Source: Fusobacterium sp. (lineage in GTDB: Bacteria > Fusobacteriota > Fusobacteriia > Fusobacteriales > Fusobacteriaceae). Taken from it: a stretch of DNA of 64,000 nucleotides. Under the pieces are notes generated by a model. That model was not told the origin of the DNA and did not search any database. It worked only from the letters and a program-made list of their open reading frames with translations. A program made the translations under genes and the position numbers. The DNA is taken from NCBI RefSeq assembly GCF_032477075.1, contig NZ_JAWDXO010000005.1:66108-130107 (forward strand). The letters are read 5' to 3'. Below are positions 44,722 through 53,186 of this stretch, piece after piece. Position 1 is the stretch's first letter, and every line of letters starts with the position of its first letter.

Positions 44722-45945
44722 ATGGAATATAATTTAAAATATGAGAGTTTAATAAATTTGTTTTATAAAAAAGCAGATATAGAAAAAGAATTAGAAAAAA
44801 GACTTTCTAATTACTCAACATTTAAAACAGGATTAAATATAAATCCATTTAATCATGAAAAAAAACAATTGGATAAAACATATGAGCTATTTTATATTTT
44901 TTTACTGGAAGCCTCTTTATTTCAAGAAAAAATATTTAGTAATAGTAAAAAAATTACTGAAATATCAAATCAATTACCAGAAGCAGCTAAAGAAAGCTGT
45001 TTAATGGAAATAATGGTAAATGAAATAGTAAAAACTAACGATATTGAAGGGGTAGTAAGTACAAAAAAAGAAATATATGATGGAATAAATTATAAAAAAG
45101 GAAATAGATTTTCTGGGATAATAAAAAAATATTCAGAGATAAAAAAACAAAAATTTACAACGATAACATCTGTTGAAGAAATTAGAAAACTGTATGATTC
45201 TCTATTTTCAGAAGAAATATTAAGCAATCCTGAAACTAAATTAGATGGGAAATTATTTAGAAAAGAGCCTGTTTATATAAGAAATGGAATTAAAAAAATT
45301 CATGTTGGAGATTTATCTGAACAAACCATATTAGAAAATTTGAACAAATTAATAGCTTTTATGAATAATAAGGAAATTCCGTTTTTATTAAAAGCTGCAA
45401 TAACACATTATTTTTTTGAATATATACATCCTTTTTATGATGGAAATGGTAGGTTTGGAAGATTTCTGTTTTCTATGTATTTAGCTAGAAAATTAGATAC
45501 TTTTACAGGAATGTCACTTTCTTATGCAATAGACTTAAATAAAAAGAAATATCTTGAAAGTTTTTTAGAAGTTTCAAATCCAAGAAATTATGGAGAAGTA
45601 ACTTTTTTTGCTAAAAATATTTTAGAAATAATAATAGAAGGGCAAAAAAATATAATAAATCTTTTAGAAGAACGAAAAGATAAATTAGATTATGCAAGAG
45701 ATATTATTACTGGTTTTAAACTTGATGAAGAAAAAAGTAAAATTCTTTTTTATCTAATACAAGTATATATTTTTTCAAATTATGGAATTTTAAAAGATAT
45801 AGAAATAGGTGAATATATGAAATTAAGCAGACATTCTCTGAATAAACATATTAAATATTTAATTGAGAATGAGTATATTGTACAAATTTCAAAAAGACCT
45901 TCTATTCATACAATAAGTGACAGAATAAAAGAAATGATAGATTGA
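44722..45945 (+). CDS. Fic protein, class II, with C-terminal winged helix
   Basis: This 407-residue protein contains the Fic motif HPFYDGNGRFGR at residues 236-247, which usually transfers AMP to a Tyr, Ser or Thr of a target protein. An N-terminal inhibitory helix with the pattern S/T-x3-E-G/N is present as T105-NDIEG, so it is a self-inhibited class II form. The C-terminus (about 335-407) reads as a winged HTH (IGEYMKLSRHSLNKHIKYLIE), suggesting DNA binding. AGAGGTG precedes the ATG at 44722. No antitoxin-like gene is adjacent. The target is unknown. Confidence 0.85.
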   Translation: MEYNLKYESLINLFYKKADIEKELEKRLSNYSTFKTGLNINPFNHEKKQLDKTYELFYIFLLEASLFQEKIFSNSKKITEISNQLPEAAKESCLMEIMVNEIVKTNDIEGVVSTKKEIYDGINYKKGNRFSGIIKKYSEIKKQKFTTITSVEEIRKLYDSLFSEEILSNPETKLDGKLFRKEPVYIRNGIKKIHVGDLSEQTILENLNKLIAFMNNKEIPFLLKAAITHYFFEYIHPFYDGNGRFGRFLFSMYLARKLDTFTGMSLSYAIDLNKKKYLESFLEVSNPRNYGEVTFFAKNILEIIIEGQKNIINLLEERKDKLDYARDIITGFKLDEEKSKILFYLIQVYIFSNYGILKDIEIGEYMKLSRHSLNKHIKYLIENEYIVQISKRPSIHTISDRIKEMID

Positions 45946-45980
45946 TCTAATACTTTATAAATTGAAAATACTATAAATAA

Positions 45981-46010
45981 AAAAAGGAAGCTAATTTAAG
46001 CTTCCTTTTT
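45981..46010. terminator. Bidirectional terminator fic/rep-like
   Basis: A 12-bp stem AAAAAGGAAGCT (45981-45992)/AGCTTCCTTTTT (45999-46010) with a 6-nt loop serves the + strand fic gene and the - strand rep-like gene, which ends at the same place. Confidence 0.85.
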
Positions 46011-47113
46011 TATTTTTCTCCTTTTATACCATCTTCACTTATCTTTTGTCTGAACACTTCTATATATGAAAAATCATTTTTGCTGTATGTTATCTTCAGT
46101 GAAATATCTTTTCCATCGCACACAGTTGATTCTCCATCTTTTAAAGAATAGATTTTAATAAGAAACTTTAAATTAGATGGATATTGACTTTCTTTTTGTG
46201 CAATCTTCATTACCTCCATATGAAGTTCGAAAAGTGTTTTGAACTTCTTTTTAACAGTGAGATAAGCTTTCTCAACAGGAGTATTTTTTAATAAAAGCTG
46301 TTCCAGATAGACATCAAAATTCCCTGTGAAATTTTTTAAAGCATAATCTGTATTCTTTCTAACATATTCTTCTCCATGTTCAGCTAGGGCTTTTAACACA
46401 ATAGAATATATTTCAGTGAAATTAGTAACTTCTTTTCTTATTTTTATCATAATATCATTTATTATAGCAGTATTACTGGTTTCAACTATCTGTTTTTCAA
46501 GAGTTATTCCCAATATTTTTGCACTTTTATAATCACCACTTTTGTTCTTAGTGTATAAAAGTGGAAGATATCCATTTTCCTCAAGGTCTTTCAATACTGG
46601 CATAAGAAGATTTTTTTCAATATCATAATATCTTTTATATGAATCTTTGATTTCAAGAAGATGCCTTAAAGTTTCCATAGGGATATATATACTGCTTTCA
46701 GGAGATTTTTTTACATACTGATACAGACGATATGAAAATTTTTCTTTAAATGTGAGAACTTTATTAATTCCAAGCTTCTCATAATTAGTTCCTTTTTTAA
46801 AAGAACTGGCTATTTCGTCAGGAAATATCAAAGTAATCTCATCATCAGATATATAAAAAGACTGAAGGATACTCAAGTAAGATAAATACTTAGAGCTGTC
46901 TGAAAAAAGAATGATGTATTTATTCATAAAGGAATTAAGAAATTTTATTCCCTCCTCCTGAGTTTCAAAATCCAGATATTTTAAAAATTCTCTAAGGGAA
47001 AGAGTTACATTTTTATCTTTTATAGCTAAAGTTTTGATAAGATTTCTCTCTTTTTTATTGAGATGTTTTGAAAATTCTACTTGAATATCTCTTTGAAGTA
47101 TATCAAAATTCAT
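46010..47113 (-). CDS. Plasmid-type replication initiator (Rep_3/RepB-like), orphan
   Basis: This 367-residue protein has the two winged-helix layout of Rep_3 initiators: an N-terminal wing near FKEKFSYRLYQYVKKSP and IPMETLRHLLEIKDSYKRYYDIEKN, the usual DNA-recognition stretch. About 140 extra residues at the C-terminus look helical and unlike the common family. It sits alone on the chromosome with no partition, mobilisation or obvious iteron array beside it. Its promoter leader contains an inverted repeat that could be autoregulatory. It may be a relic of an integrated plasmid or a host-adapted regulator. Confidence 0.65.
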   Translation of the reverse strand: MNFDILQRDIQVEFSKHLNKKERNLIKTLAIKDKNVTLSLREFLKYLDFETQEEGIKFLNSFMNKYIILFSDSSKYLSYLSILQSFYISDDEITLIFPDEIASSFKKGTNYEKLGINKVLTFKEKFSYRLYQYVKKSPESSIYIPMETLRHLLEIKDSYKRYYDIEKNLLMPVLKDLEENGYLPLLYTKNKSGDYKSAKILGITLEKQIVETSNTAIINDIMIKIRKEVTNFTEIYSIVLKALAEHGEEYVRKNTDYALKNFTGNFDVYLEQLLLKNTPVEKAYLTVKKKFKTLFELHMEVMKIAQKESQYPSNLKFLIKIYSLKDGESTVCDGKDISLKITYSKNDFSYIEVFRQKISEDGIKGEK

Positions 47114-47172
47114 AAAAATCTCCTTGTTGAAAAATTTTTTTATATTTTTGAATATTTTTTTTCTGAAAGTTA

Positions 47173-47200
47173 AACGAAATAAGATAAAAACATTTTCGTT
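47173..47200. promoter_or_regulatory. Inverted repeat in the rep-like gene leader
   Basis: AACGAAA (47173-47179) and TTTCGTT (47194-47200) form a 7-bp inverted repeat 14 bp apart, just inside the predicted start of the minus-strand transcript. It may be an autoregulatory site. Confidence 0.45.
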
Positions 47201-47211
47201 ATATCTATCAA

Positions 47212-47240
47212 ATCATACCATATACTATATTTTATTTCAA
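47212..47240 (-). promoter_or_regulatory. Predicted rep-like gene promoter
   Basis: On the minus strand, TTGAAA (47240-47235) and TATGAT (47217-47212) are separated by 17 bp. Confidence 0.6.
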
Positions 47241-47296
47241 GAATAATAATTAAATTAGAACTTTAAAAACGATATACGGTCATAAAAATGTGAATT

Positions 47297-47325
47297 TTGA
47301 CATTTTATTTCACTAGTGCTAATAT
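47297..47325 (+). promoter_or_regulatory. Predicted promoter of the PTS/glycosylasparaginase operon
   Basis: TTGACA (47297-47302) and TAATAT (47320-47325) are 17 bp apart. GTGAA and TTCAC flank the -35 as an inverted repeat (about 47291-47313), a candidate operator. Confidence 0.65.
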
Positions 47326-47369
47326 AAGTGTGACCTTAAAAAATCAAAAATATCAAGGAGGTAGTGAAC

Positions 47370-47690
47370 ATGGATTTAGATTTAGAAGAAGTGGCAATGA
47401 CAATAGTAGGTAACGCTGGTGAAGCAAGAAGTTTAGCTTATGAAGCATTAAGAGAAGCAAAAACTGGAAATTTTGATAAGGCAGAGGAACTTTTAAAAGA
47501 ATCAAGAGAAAAATCTCTTGTAGCTCATGGAATGCAGACAGAACTTATATGTAATGAAGCAGATGGAAATGGAATAGCTATGAATCTTCTTATGGTTCAT
47601 GCTCAAGACCACCTTATGAACTCAATTCTGGCTAGAGAATTAGTTGAAGAACTGATAGATGTATATAGAAGAATAGGAGTGGAAAAATAA
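47370..47690 (+). CDS. PTS lactose/cellobiose-type IIA
   Basis: This 106-residue EIIA belongs to the Lac/Chb family, a trimeric helical bundle passing phosphate from HPr to EIIB. The active His lies in LLMVHAQDHLMNS, the family's most conserved segment. The ATG at 47370 is preferred to a GTG at 47364, because AAGGAGG leaves an 8-nt spacing to it. It starts a five-gene operon with a glycosylasparaginase. Confidence 0.93.
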   Translation: MDLDLEEVAMTIVGNAGEARSLAYEALREAKTGNFDKAEELLKESREKSLVAHGMQTELICNEADGNGIAMNLLMVHAQDHLMNSILARELVEELIDVYRRIGVEK

Positions 47691-48652
47691 TGAAAAAATG
47701 GGCTATGATAGCTACTTGGAGAATGGCTGTTGAAGGAGTTGCTCTGGGAGCTGATATATTAAAGAATGGCGGAAAATGTCAGGATGCTGTGGAGAGAGCA
47801 ATAATGGAAGTTGAGGATTATCCTTTTTATAAGTCAGTAGGATATGGAGGACTTCCAAATGAAGTATGTGAAGTTGAGCTGGATGCTGCTTTTATGGATG
47901 GAAAAACACTTTCTATTGGAGCAGTTGCTGGAATAAAAGATTATAAAAATCCTGTGTGTATAGCAAGAAAACTTAGTGCAGACAGATTCAATATATTTCT
48001 TGTAGGAGAGGGAGCTGAAGCTTATGCTCACAAGAATGGATTTATAAGGCAGAATATGCTTACTGAAAGGGCAAAAAAGACTTGGGAATTGAGAATGAAA
48101 GAGATAACTGAAAAAAATCTTTCACCTTATGATGGGCATGATACAGTGTGTATGATAGGGATAGATTCAGAAAAAGATATGGCAGCAGCGACTTCTACAA
48201 GCGGCCTTTTTATGAAAAAAAGAGGAAGAGTAGGAGATTCCCCTGTATCTGGTTCGGGATTCTATGTGGATAATGAAGCAGGAGGAGCAGCAGCTACTGG
48301 ACTTGGAGAAGATATAATGAAAGGCTGCCTTTCTTATGAAACAGTTCAAAGAATGAAAAGAGGAATGTCTCCTTCAGAGGCAGCTCAATCAGCAGTTATT
48401 GATTTTTCTGAACAGCTGAAAAAAAGAAGAGGTCACGCAGGAGCTATATCAGTTATAGCAATGAATAATAAAGGGGAATGGGGAATTGGTACCAATGTAG
48501 AATTTTCATTTGCTGCAGCTGACCCAGATAATGAACCTAAGGTATATCTTGCAACTCTTGTAGGAAGGAATGAAGTAAAAATAGAGATAGCCTCAAAAGA
48601 ATATATGGAAGCTTATAGAAAAAACATACAAAAACCATTGGAAGAAATATAA
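47690..48652 (+). CDS. N4-(beta-N-acetylglucosaminyl)-L-asparaginase
   Basis: This 320-residue Ntn hydrolase splits the bond between a sugar and the side chain of asparagine, giving Asp and a glycosylamine. The autoprocessing and nucleophile site is HDTVCMIG, with T152 the expected new N-terminus. The Arg/Asp pocket and GGAAATGLGEDIMKGC match glycosylasparaginases. No signal peptide is seen, so it works inside the cell on an imported substrate. The start codon shares its first base with the stop of the EIIA gene. In the family, plain isoaspartyl peptidases are an alternative, but the PTS context favours a sugar conjugate. Confidence 0.85.
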   Translation: MKKWAMIATWRMAVEGVALGADILKNGGKCQDAVERAIMEVEDYPFYKSVGYGGLPNEVCEVELDAAFMDGKTLSIGAVAGIKDYKNPVCIARKLSADRFNIFLVGEGAEAYAHKNGFIRQNMLTERAKKTWELRMKEITEKNLSPYDGHDTVCMIGIDSEKDMAAATSTSGLFMKKRGRVGDSPVSGSGFYVDNEAGGAAATGLGEDIMKGCLSYETVQRMKRGMSPSEAAQSAVIDFSEQLKKRRGHAGAISVIAMNNKGEWGIGTNVEFSFAAADPDNEPKVYLATLVGRNEVKIEIASKEYMEAYRKNIQKPLEEI

Positions 48653-48665
48653 AAAGGAGACGATG

Positions 48666-49976
48666 ATGAGCAAAGTTATAACTATATTAGAGGACAAACT
48701 TGTTCCTGTAGCTGCATGGATAGCACAGAACAAATATATCAATGGAATAAGAAGAGCATTTATAATGATGATGCCTTTACTGATGATTGGATCTATATTT
48801 TTGATGATTTCAGCTTTTCCTTTACCAGCATATCAAAGAGGTATGACTAATTTATTTGGTGAAGGATGGAAAAATGTTCTTGATATTCCTGTAAGTGCAA
48901 CATTTTCACTTATAGCTTTATATGTAGCTTTTTTAGTAGCACAGCAGCTGGCTAAACAGTTTGATCTTGACAGCATTGCAGTAGGACTTTTATCTTTAGC
49001 TTCTTTCTTGATTCTTACTCCATTGGGACATTCTACTGAACATGGAGCAGTTATCACATTTGACTGGCTTGGAAGCAAAGGAATGTTTGTAGCAATGGTT
49101 ATTGGAGTAATAACAGTAAAGATATTTCAATTTTTCGTTAATAGAAATATTCTTGTAAAAATGCCAGATGGTGTGCCACCAGAAGTTATAAAATCATTTG
49201 AAGCTTTAATTCCTGGAACAGTTATTTTAGGAGCAGCTCTTATTTTAAGACTTCTTATGATGCAGACAGAGTATGGAACAATACATGATTTTGTATATAG
49301 AATGTTGGCTCTTCCATTAAAATCTCTTGGAACTTCATATATAGGTTCTATATTTACAGTTTTTGCTATATCAATACTTTGGTCTGTTGGAATAAACAGT
49401 GGTTCTATGGTTAATGGATTTGTAAGACCTTTCTGGTTGGAAAATCAAGTGGAAAATATAGCTGCACTGCAAGCTGGACAGCCGCTTCCTCATGTAATAA
49501 CTGAACAGTTCTTTGACATGGTATGGATGGGAGGAGCAGGAGTTACACTCTCTCTTCTGCTGGCAATACTTATCTTTGCAAAGAGTAAACATATAAGAAG
49601 TGTTGGAGCTATTGGAGCCATTCCAGGAATATTTAATATTAATGAACCAATTCTTTTTGGGCTTCCAATAATTCTTAATCCTATTATGCTTATACCATTT
49701 AATCTGGTAGCTATGGTAATGGTAACTACACAATATATAACAATGAATCTTGGGATTGTATCAAAACCTCTAGGGATTGCTTTTCCATGGCCGACACCAG
49801 CAATAATCAGCGGATTTATAACAGTAGGTGATATTTCAGGAGCCCTTATTCAAATAGTAAATCTTATTATTGGAGCAATGATTTACCTTCCATTCCTTAG
49901 AATAATAGACAAGGCAAGTAAAAAAGAGGAAGATGAAATGGAAAGATTAGAAAAATTAGAAAAAGAAGGAAAGTAA
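48666..49976 (+). CDS. PTS lactose/cellobiose-type IIC
   Basis: This 436-residue EIIC has about ten membrane helices and the family segments NGIRRAFIMMMPLLMIGS, SIAVGLLSLASFLILTP, and GIFNINEPILFGLPIILNP (the substrate-binding E/N loop). The ATG at 48666 has AAGGAG five bases upstream; the ATG at 48663 is too close. The sugar specificity cannot be read from the sequence. The neighbours suggest a glycosyl-asparagine or chitobiose-like compound. Confidence 0.92.
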   Translation: MSKVITILEDKLVPVAAWIAQNKYINGIRRAFIMMMPLLMIGSIFLMISAFPLPAYQRGMTNLFGEGWKNVLDIPVSATFSLIALYVAFLVAQQLAKQFDLDSIAVGLLSLASFLILTPLGHSTEHGAVITFDWLGSKGMFVAMVIGVITVKIFQFFVNRNILVKMPDGVPPEVIKSFEALIPGTVILGAALILRLLMMQTEYGTIHDFVYRMLALPLKSLGTSYIGSIFTVFAISILWSVGINSGSMVNGFVRPFWLENQVENIAALQAGQPLPHVITEQFFDMVWMGGAGVTLSLLLAILIFAKSKHIRSVGAIGAIPGIFNINEPILFGLPIILNPIMLIPFNLVAMVMVTTQYITMNLGIVSKPLGIAFPWPTPAIISGFITVGDISGALIQIVNLIIGAMIYLPFLRIIDKASKKEEDEMERLEKLEKEGK

Positions 49977-50010
49977 TTAGAGTTTAAGATAAAGAATCAG
50001 GAGGGAAACA

Positions 50011-50316
50011 ATGAAAAAAATATTATTATTATGTGATGCAGGAATGTCAACAAGCCTTATGGTTAAAAAAATGAAGGAAGCTGCTGTAAAAAAAGGGATA
50101 GAAGCTGAAATCAATGCTTTAAGTATAGCAAAGTTCCAAGAAAATCTTGGTAACTATGATGTATTTCTATTAGGACCACAAGTAAAATATAAAAAAGATG
50201 AATTAGCAGCAGTAGCAGCAACAGTTGGAAAAAAAGTAGAAATCATCAATACTATGGACTATGGTATGATGAAAGGAGATAAAGTTTTAGAACTTGCTCT
50301 TTCTTTGATAGACTAA
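50011..50316 (+). CDS. PTS lactose/cellobiose-type IIB
   Basis: This 101-residue EIIB carries the phosphocysteine C8 in ILLLCDAGMSTSLMVKKM. FLLGPQVKYKKDEL is the second family mark. It is separate from IIC, as in cellobiose/chitobiose systems. The ribosome site is AGGAGGG. Confidence 0.93.
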   Translation: MKKILLLCDAGMSTSLMVKKMKEAAVKKGIEAEINALSIAKFQENLGNYDVFLLGPQVKYKKDELAAVAATVGKKVEIINTMDYGMMKGDKVLELALSLID

Positions 50317-50336
50317 TTTCATTACAGGAGAGAACT

Positions 50337-51734
50337 ATGGATATAAAAGAATATATCGATATACATTTCAATGATGCTTTAAAAAGCATCATTGAAATTA
50401 TAAGAATAAAAACTGTAAAAGCAGAGAAAGCAGGAGATGCTCCCTATGGAACAGAACTTAAAAAAGGCTTAAACAAGGTATTGGAAATAGCTCAAAGTCT
50501 TGGATTTAAAGTGAAAAATCTAGACAACTATATTGGATATGCTGAATATGGAGAGGGCGAAGAATATGTAGCTGTTTTAGGGCATATAGATGTAGTTCCT
50601 GAGGGAGATGAAGCCAGCTGGAGTGTACCCCCATATGAAGGGTGTATAGTGAATAATCAGCTTACAGCAAGGGGAGCTATCGATAACAAAGCTCCTATCA
50701 TATCAGCTCTGTATTCTCTGAAAGCAGTAGTGGATACACATCCGAAATTCAATAAAAGAGTGAGGGTAATATTTGGAACTAATGAAGAGAGCGGAGATGA
50801 AGATATCAAATATTATCTGGCAAGGGAAAAAGAACCAAAGTATGCTTTTACTCCAGATGGAAGATTCCCAGTAATATTTTCTGAAAAGGGGATATACACA
50901 TTTTCATTTAGAAAAAAGATAGACTGGAAAAATTCAAAATTGATAGAGATAAAAGCAGGAACAAGATCAAATATAGTACCTGAAAAATGTATAGCTAAAG
51001 TAAGAAATATACCTAAAGAGAATATAGAGAAAGCTCTTAATGAAATAAGAATGTCGTCTAAAGCGGAATATACAGTAAATTATGAAGGGGATATAACAGA
51101 GATAATCTGTACAGGAATATCAGCTCATGCAAGTTCACCTCATAAGGGGGTGAATGCTCTTTTAGGAATGTATAAATTCCTTGATCTGATCATTAGGGAA
51201 GAGGATGCAGCAAAAGGATTTATATCATTTATTTCAGATTATATTGGTGAAAGTTCAGATGGAGAGAAACTAGGTATAAAAACTGTCAATGAAGAAGTAG
51301 GAAATCTCACAATAAGTGCAGGAATAACAAATATTAAAGATGATGAGATATTTGTAAAATTTAACATAAGATATCCTGCTTCTATAGATGAAAAAACTCT
51401 TGATTCAAGATTGAAAACAGCAGGAGAAAAAGAAGATATTATATTTTTTAAAGAAAATCATAATGCACCTCTTTATTTTGAAAAAACTCATCCTTTGGTA
51501 AAAGAATTACAAGAAGTATATATAGATGTAACAGGGAGAGATGAGGAACCTGCTGCATTAGGTGGAGGAACTTATGCTAAACTGATGCCCAATACAGTGG
51601 CTTTTGGTCCTAATTTTAAAGAATATAATGGTAAACCTCACAGCTTTGACGAATGTATGGATCTTGATATGCTGAAACAGGGAATGGAAATATATGCAAG
51701 GGCTATATTAAGGCTTGGAGCATTAGTTAAATAA
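50337..51734 (+). CDS. pepV: Dipeptidase PepV, M20 family
   Basis: PepV (465 aa) is a zinc dipeptidase. Metal ligands appear in order: GHIDVVPEGD (His and Asp), ARGAIDNKAP (bridging Asp), GTNEESGDED (catalytic and metal Glu) and the C-terminal GGGTYAKLMPN and KPHSFDECM. Length is typical. It ends the PTS/glycosylasparaginase operon, 20 bp after IIB, which fits processing of short glycopeptide-derived peptides. The ribosome site is AGGAG. Confidence 0.92.
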   Translation: MDIKEYIDIHFNDALKSIIEIIRIKTVKAEKAGDAPYGTELKKGLNKVLEIAQSLGFKVKNLDNYIGYAEYGEGEEYVAVLGHIDVVPEGDEASWSVPPYEGCIVNNQLTARGAIDNKAPIISALYSLKAVVDTHPKFNKRVRVIFGTNEESGDEDIKYYLAREKEPKYAFTPDGRFPVIFSEKGIYTFSFRKKIDWKNSKLIEIKAGTRSNIVPEKCIAKVRNIPKENIEKALNEIRMSSKAEYTVNYEGDITEIICTGISAHASSPHKGVNALLGMYKFLDLIIREEDAAKGFISFISDYIGESSDGEKLGIKTVNEEVGNLTISAGITNIKDDEIFVKFNIRYPASIDEKTLDSRLKTAGEKEDIIFFKENHNAPLYFEKTHPLVKELQEVYIDVTGRDEEPAALGGGTYAKLMPNTVAFGPNFKEYNGKPHSFDECMDLDMLKQGMEIYARAILRLGALVK

Positions 51735-51749
51735 AAAGAGTGATATTAG

Positions 51750-51788
51750 TGACTGAAAGAGTTAGATTTCTTTCAGTCATTTTTTTTT
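51750..51788 (+). terminator. Terminator after pepV
   Basis: A perfect 11-bp stem TGACTGAAAGA (51750-51760)/TCTTTCAGTCA (51769-51779) with an 8-nt loop is followed by nine Ts. Confidence 0.9.
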
Positions 51789-51912
51789 ATAATTGCAGCT
51801 TATTATAAATAAAATCTCTTATTAATAGGATTGTATTTCCTATTTAGAATAAATAATTATTTTTTTTAATATAAACTGAATTATTTCTATGACTACATAT
51901 AAAAATTTTAAT

Positions 51913-51963
51913 ATATAAAATTTGAAATGAAAGAATAAAAATGTTATTATGCAGATAAAGAAT
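51913..51963 (+). repeat. 51-bp promoter-bearing repeat, copy A
   Basis: This copy matches 57161-57211 with a single difference (A/G at its seventh base); the inner 44 bases (51920-51963) are identical. It contains TTGAAA (51922-51927) and TATTAT (51945-51950) 17 bp apart. It is the promoter of the lacI-type gene and lies at the left edge of the sucrose cassette. Confidence 0.85.
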
Positions 51964-51990
51964 ACAAAAAAGGAAAGGAATGATATTTAT

Positions 51991-52974
51991 ATGGTAACAA
52001 TCAATGATGTCGCAAGAGCAGCAGGAGTATCTAGAGGAACAGTATCCAATGTTATAAATAATGTGAAAGTAAGGGAAAAATCATATATAGCAGTAAAGAA
52101 AGCAATAGAGGAACTTGGATATGTACCTAATCAATATGCAAGAGCTTTAAAAACCAATAGAACATATACTGTTGCTTTAATTATACCTACTATATGGAAT
52201 CCATTCTTTTCAGAACTCACTTTTTATGTGGAAAAGGAACTTAGAAAAAGAGGATATAGAATGTTCCTGTGTAATTCAGATGATGATTATAGAATTGAAG
52301 TTAAATATCTTTCAATGGCAAAAGGAAATAAAGTAGATGGAATAATATGTGTAACATACAGTGAAATTGAGGAGTATATGTCATCTCATATACCAATGGT
52401 ATCTTTAGAAAGAGAATTTAATGATGATATTCCATATATTACCTGTGATAATACTGGAGGAGGAAGGTTAGCAGCAGAAAAACTGATAGAGTTTGGATGC
52501 AGGAATCTTATATGCATAGGAAGAAGTTCTTCTAAAAATAAAGCAGTAAAAGACAGGGTAGAAGGATTTAAGGAATACTGTATAAAAAATAGTATTTCTC
52601 ATAACATATATTTTGAAGAGAATATTAAAGAGGATTTTGATACGTGGATAAAAGAATATATAAAAGATAGATTTGGGTCTGGAAAAAAAGCAGATGGAAT
52701 ATTTACTGTAACAGACAGATATGCTGAAAGAGTAATAGATATCCTTGAGAAATATGGAGTTAAAGTACCTGATGATGTTCAAGTAATAGGATATGATGGA
52801 GCAAAAAGCTATAAAAATGAAATAATAAAAATAACTACCATTAGACAGCCTATAGAAAAAATGGCTGAAGAAGCAGTGAGAGTTTTAGATAATCTTATAT
52901 TAAAAAATTCTGTGGAAAAAATAGATATTCTTCCAGTTTCATTTATACAAGGAAAAACTGCAAGGAAAATATAG
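51991..52974 (+). CDS. scrR: LacI-family regulator of the sucrose cassette
   Basis: This 327-residue LacI/GalR protein has an N-terminal HTH (VTINDVARAAGVSRGTVSNVIN) followed by the hinge and a periplasmic-binding-like effector domain (about 60-327, with VDGIICVTYSEIEEYM, DGIFTVTDRYAERVIDIL and GYDGAKSYKNEIIKITTIRQP). The ATG at 51991 is chosen because an ATG at 51949 lies within the -10 element. It precedes a PTS-type sucrose operon and most likely represses it. Two AACGTT boxes upstream of scrA are candidate operators. Confidence 0.87.
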   Translation: MVTINDVARAAGVSRGTVSNVINNVKVREKSYIAVKKAIEELGYVPNQYARALKTNRTYTVALIIPTIWNPFFSELTFYVEKELRKRGYRMFLCNSDDDYRIEVKYLSMAKGNKVDGIICVTYSEIEEYMSSHIPMVSLEREFNDDIPYITCDNTGGGRLAAEKLIEFGCRNLICIGRSSSKNKAVKDRVEGFKEYCIKNSISHNIYFEENIKEDFDTWIKEYIKDRFGSGKKADGIFTVTDRYAERVIDILEKYGVKVPDDVQVIGYDGAKSYKNEIIKITTIRQPIEKMAEEAVRVLDNLILKNSVEKIDILPVSFIQGKTARKI

Positions 52975-53048
52975 AACAGATATGGAATCTGATCTCAGTG
53001 ATAAATCAATGAAATTATTTGGTTCAAAGATAAAATAAATATAAAAAA

Positions 53049-53088
53049 TATAAATCAGGTCTTGCTTTTTTTGAAAACCTGATTTATA
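53049..53088 (+). terminator. Hairpin after scrR
   Basis: TATAAATCAGGT (53049-53060) pairs with ACCTGATTTATA (53077-53088) in a 12-bp stem around a 16-nt loop. The downstream T-run is poor, so it may be a weak terminator or attenuator before scrA. Confidence 0.5.
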
Positions 53089-53104
53089 ATAAATTAAAAC
53101 TTGA

Positions 53105-53163
53105 AACGTTCAAAGTTGACTAAAAATACAAATTTAGTTCTTGTATAACTGAAATAGAACGTT
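53105..53163. promoter_or_regulatory. Two AACGTT boxes before scrA (candidate scrR operators)
   Basis: AACGTT occurs at 53105-53110 inside TTGAAACGTTCAA and at 53158-53163. The central ACGT with AA/TT flanks is LacI-like. The two sites are 53 bp apart, close to five helical turns. Confidence 0.45.
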
Positions 53164-53186
53164 AAGTTAAAATAGGAGGGTGGGAG

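Noticed and set aside
47364..47369. GTG start for the EIIA gene
   Set aside because: AAGGAGG leaves only two bases to this GTG but eight to the ATG at 47370.
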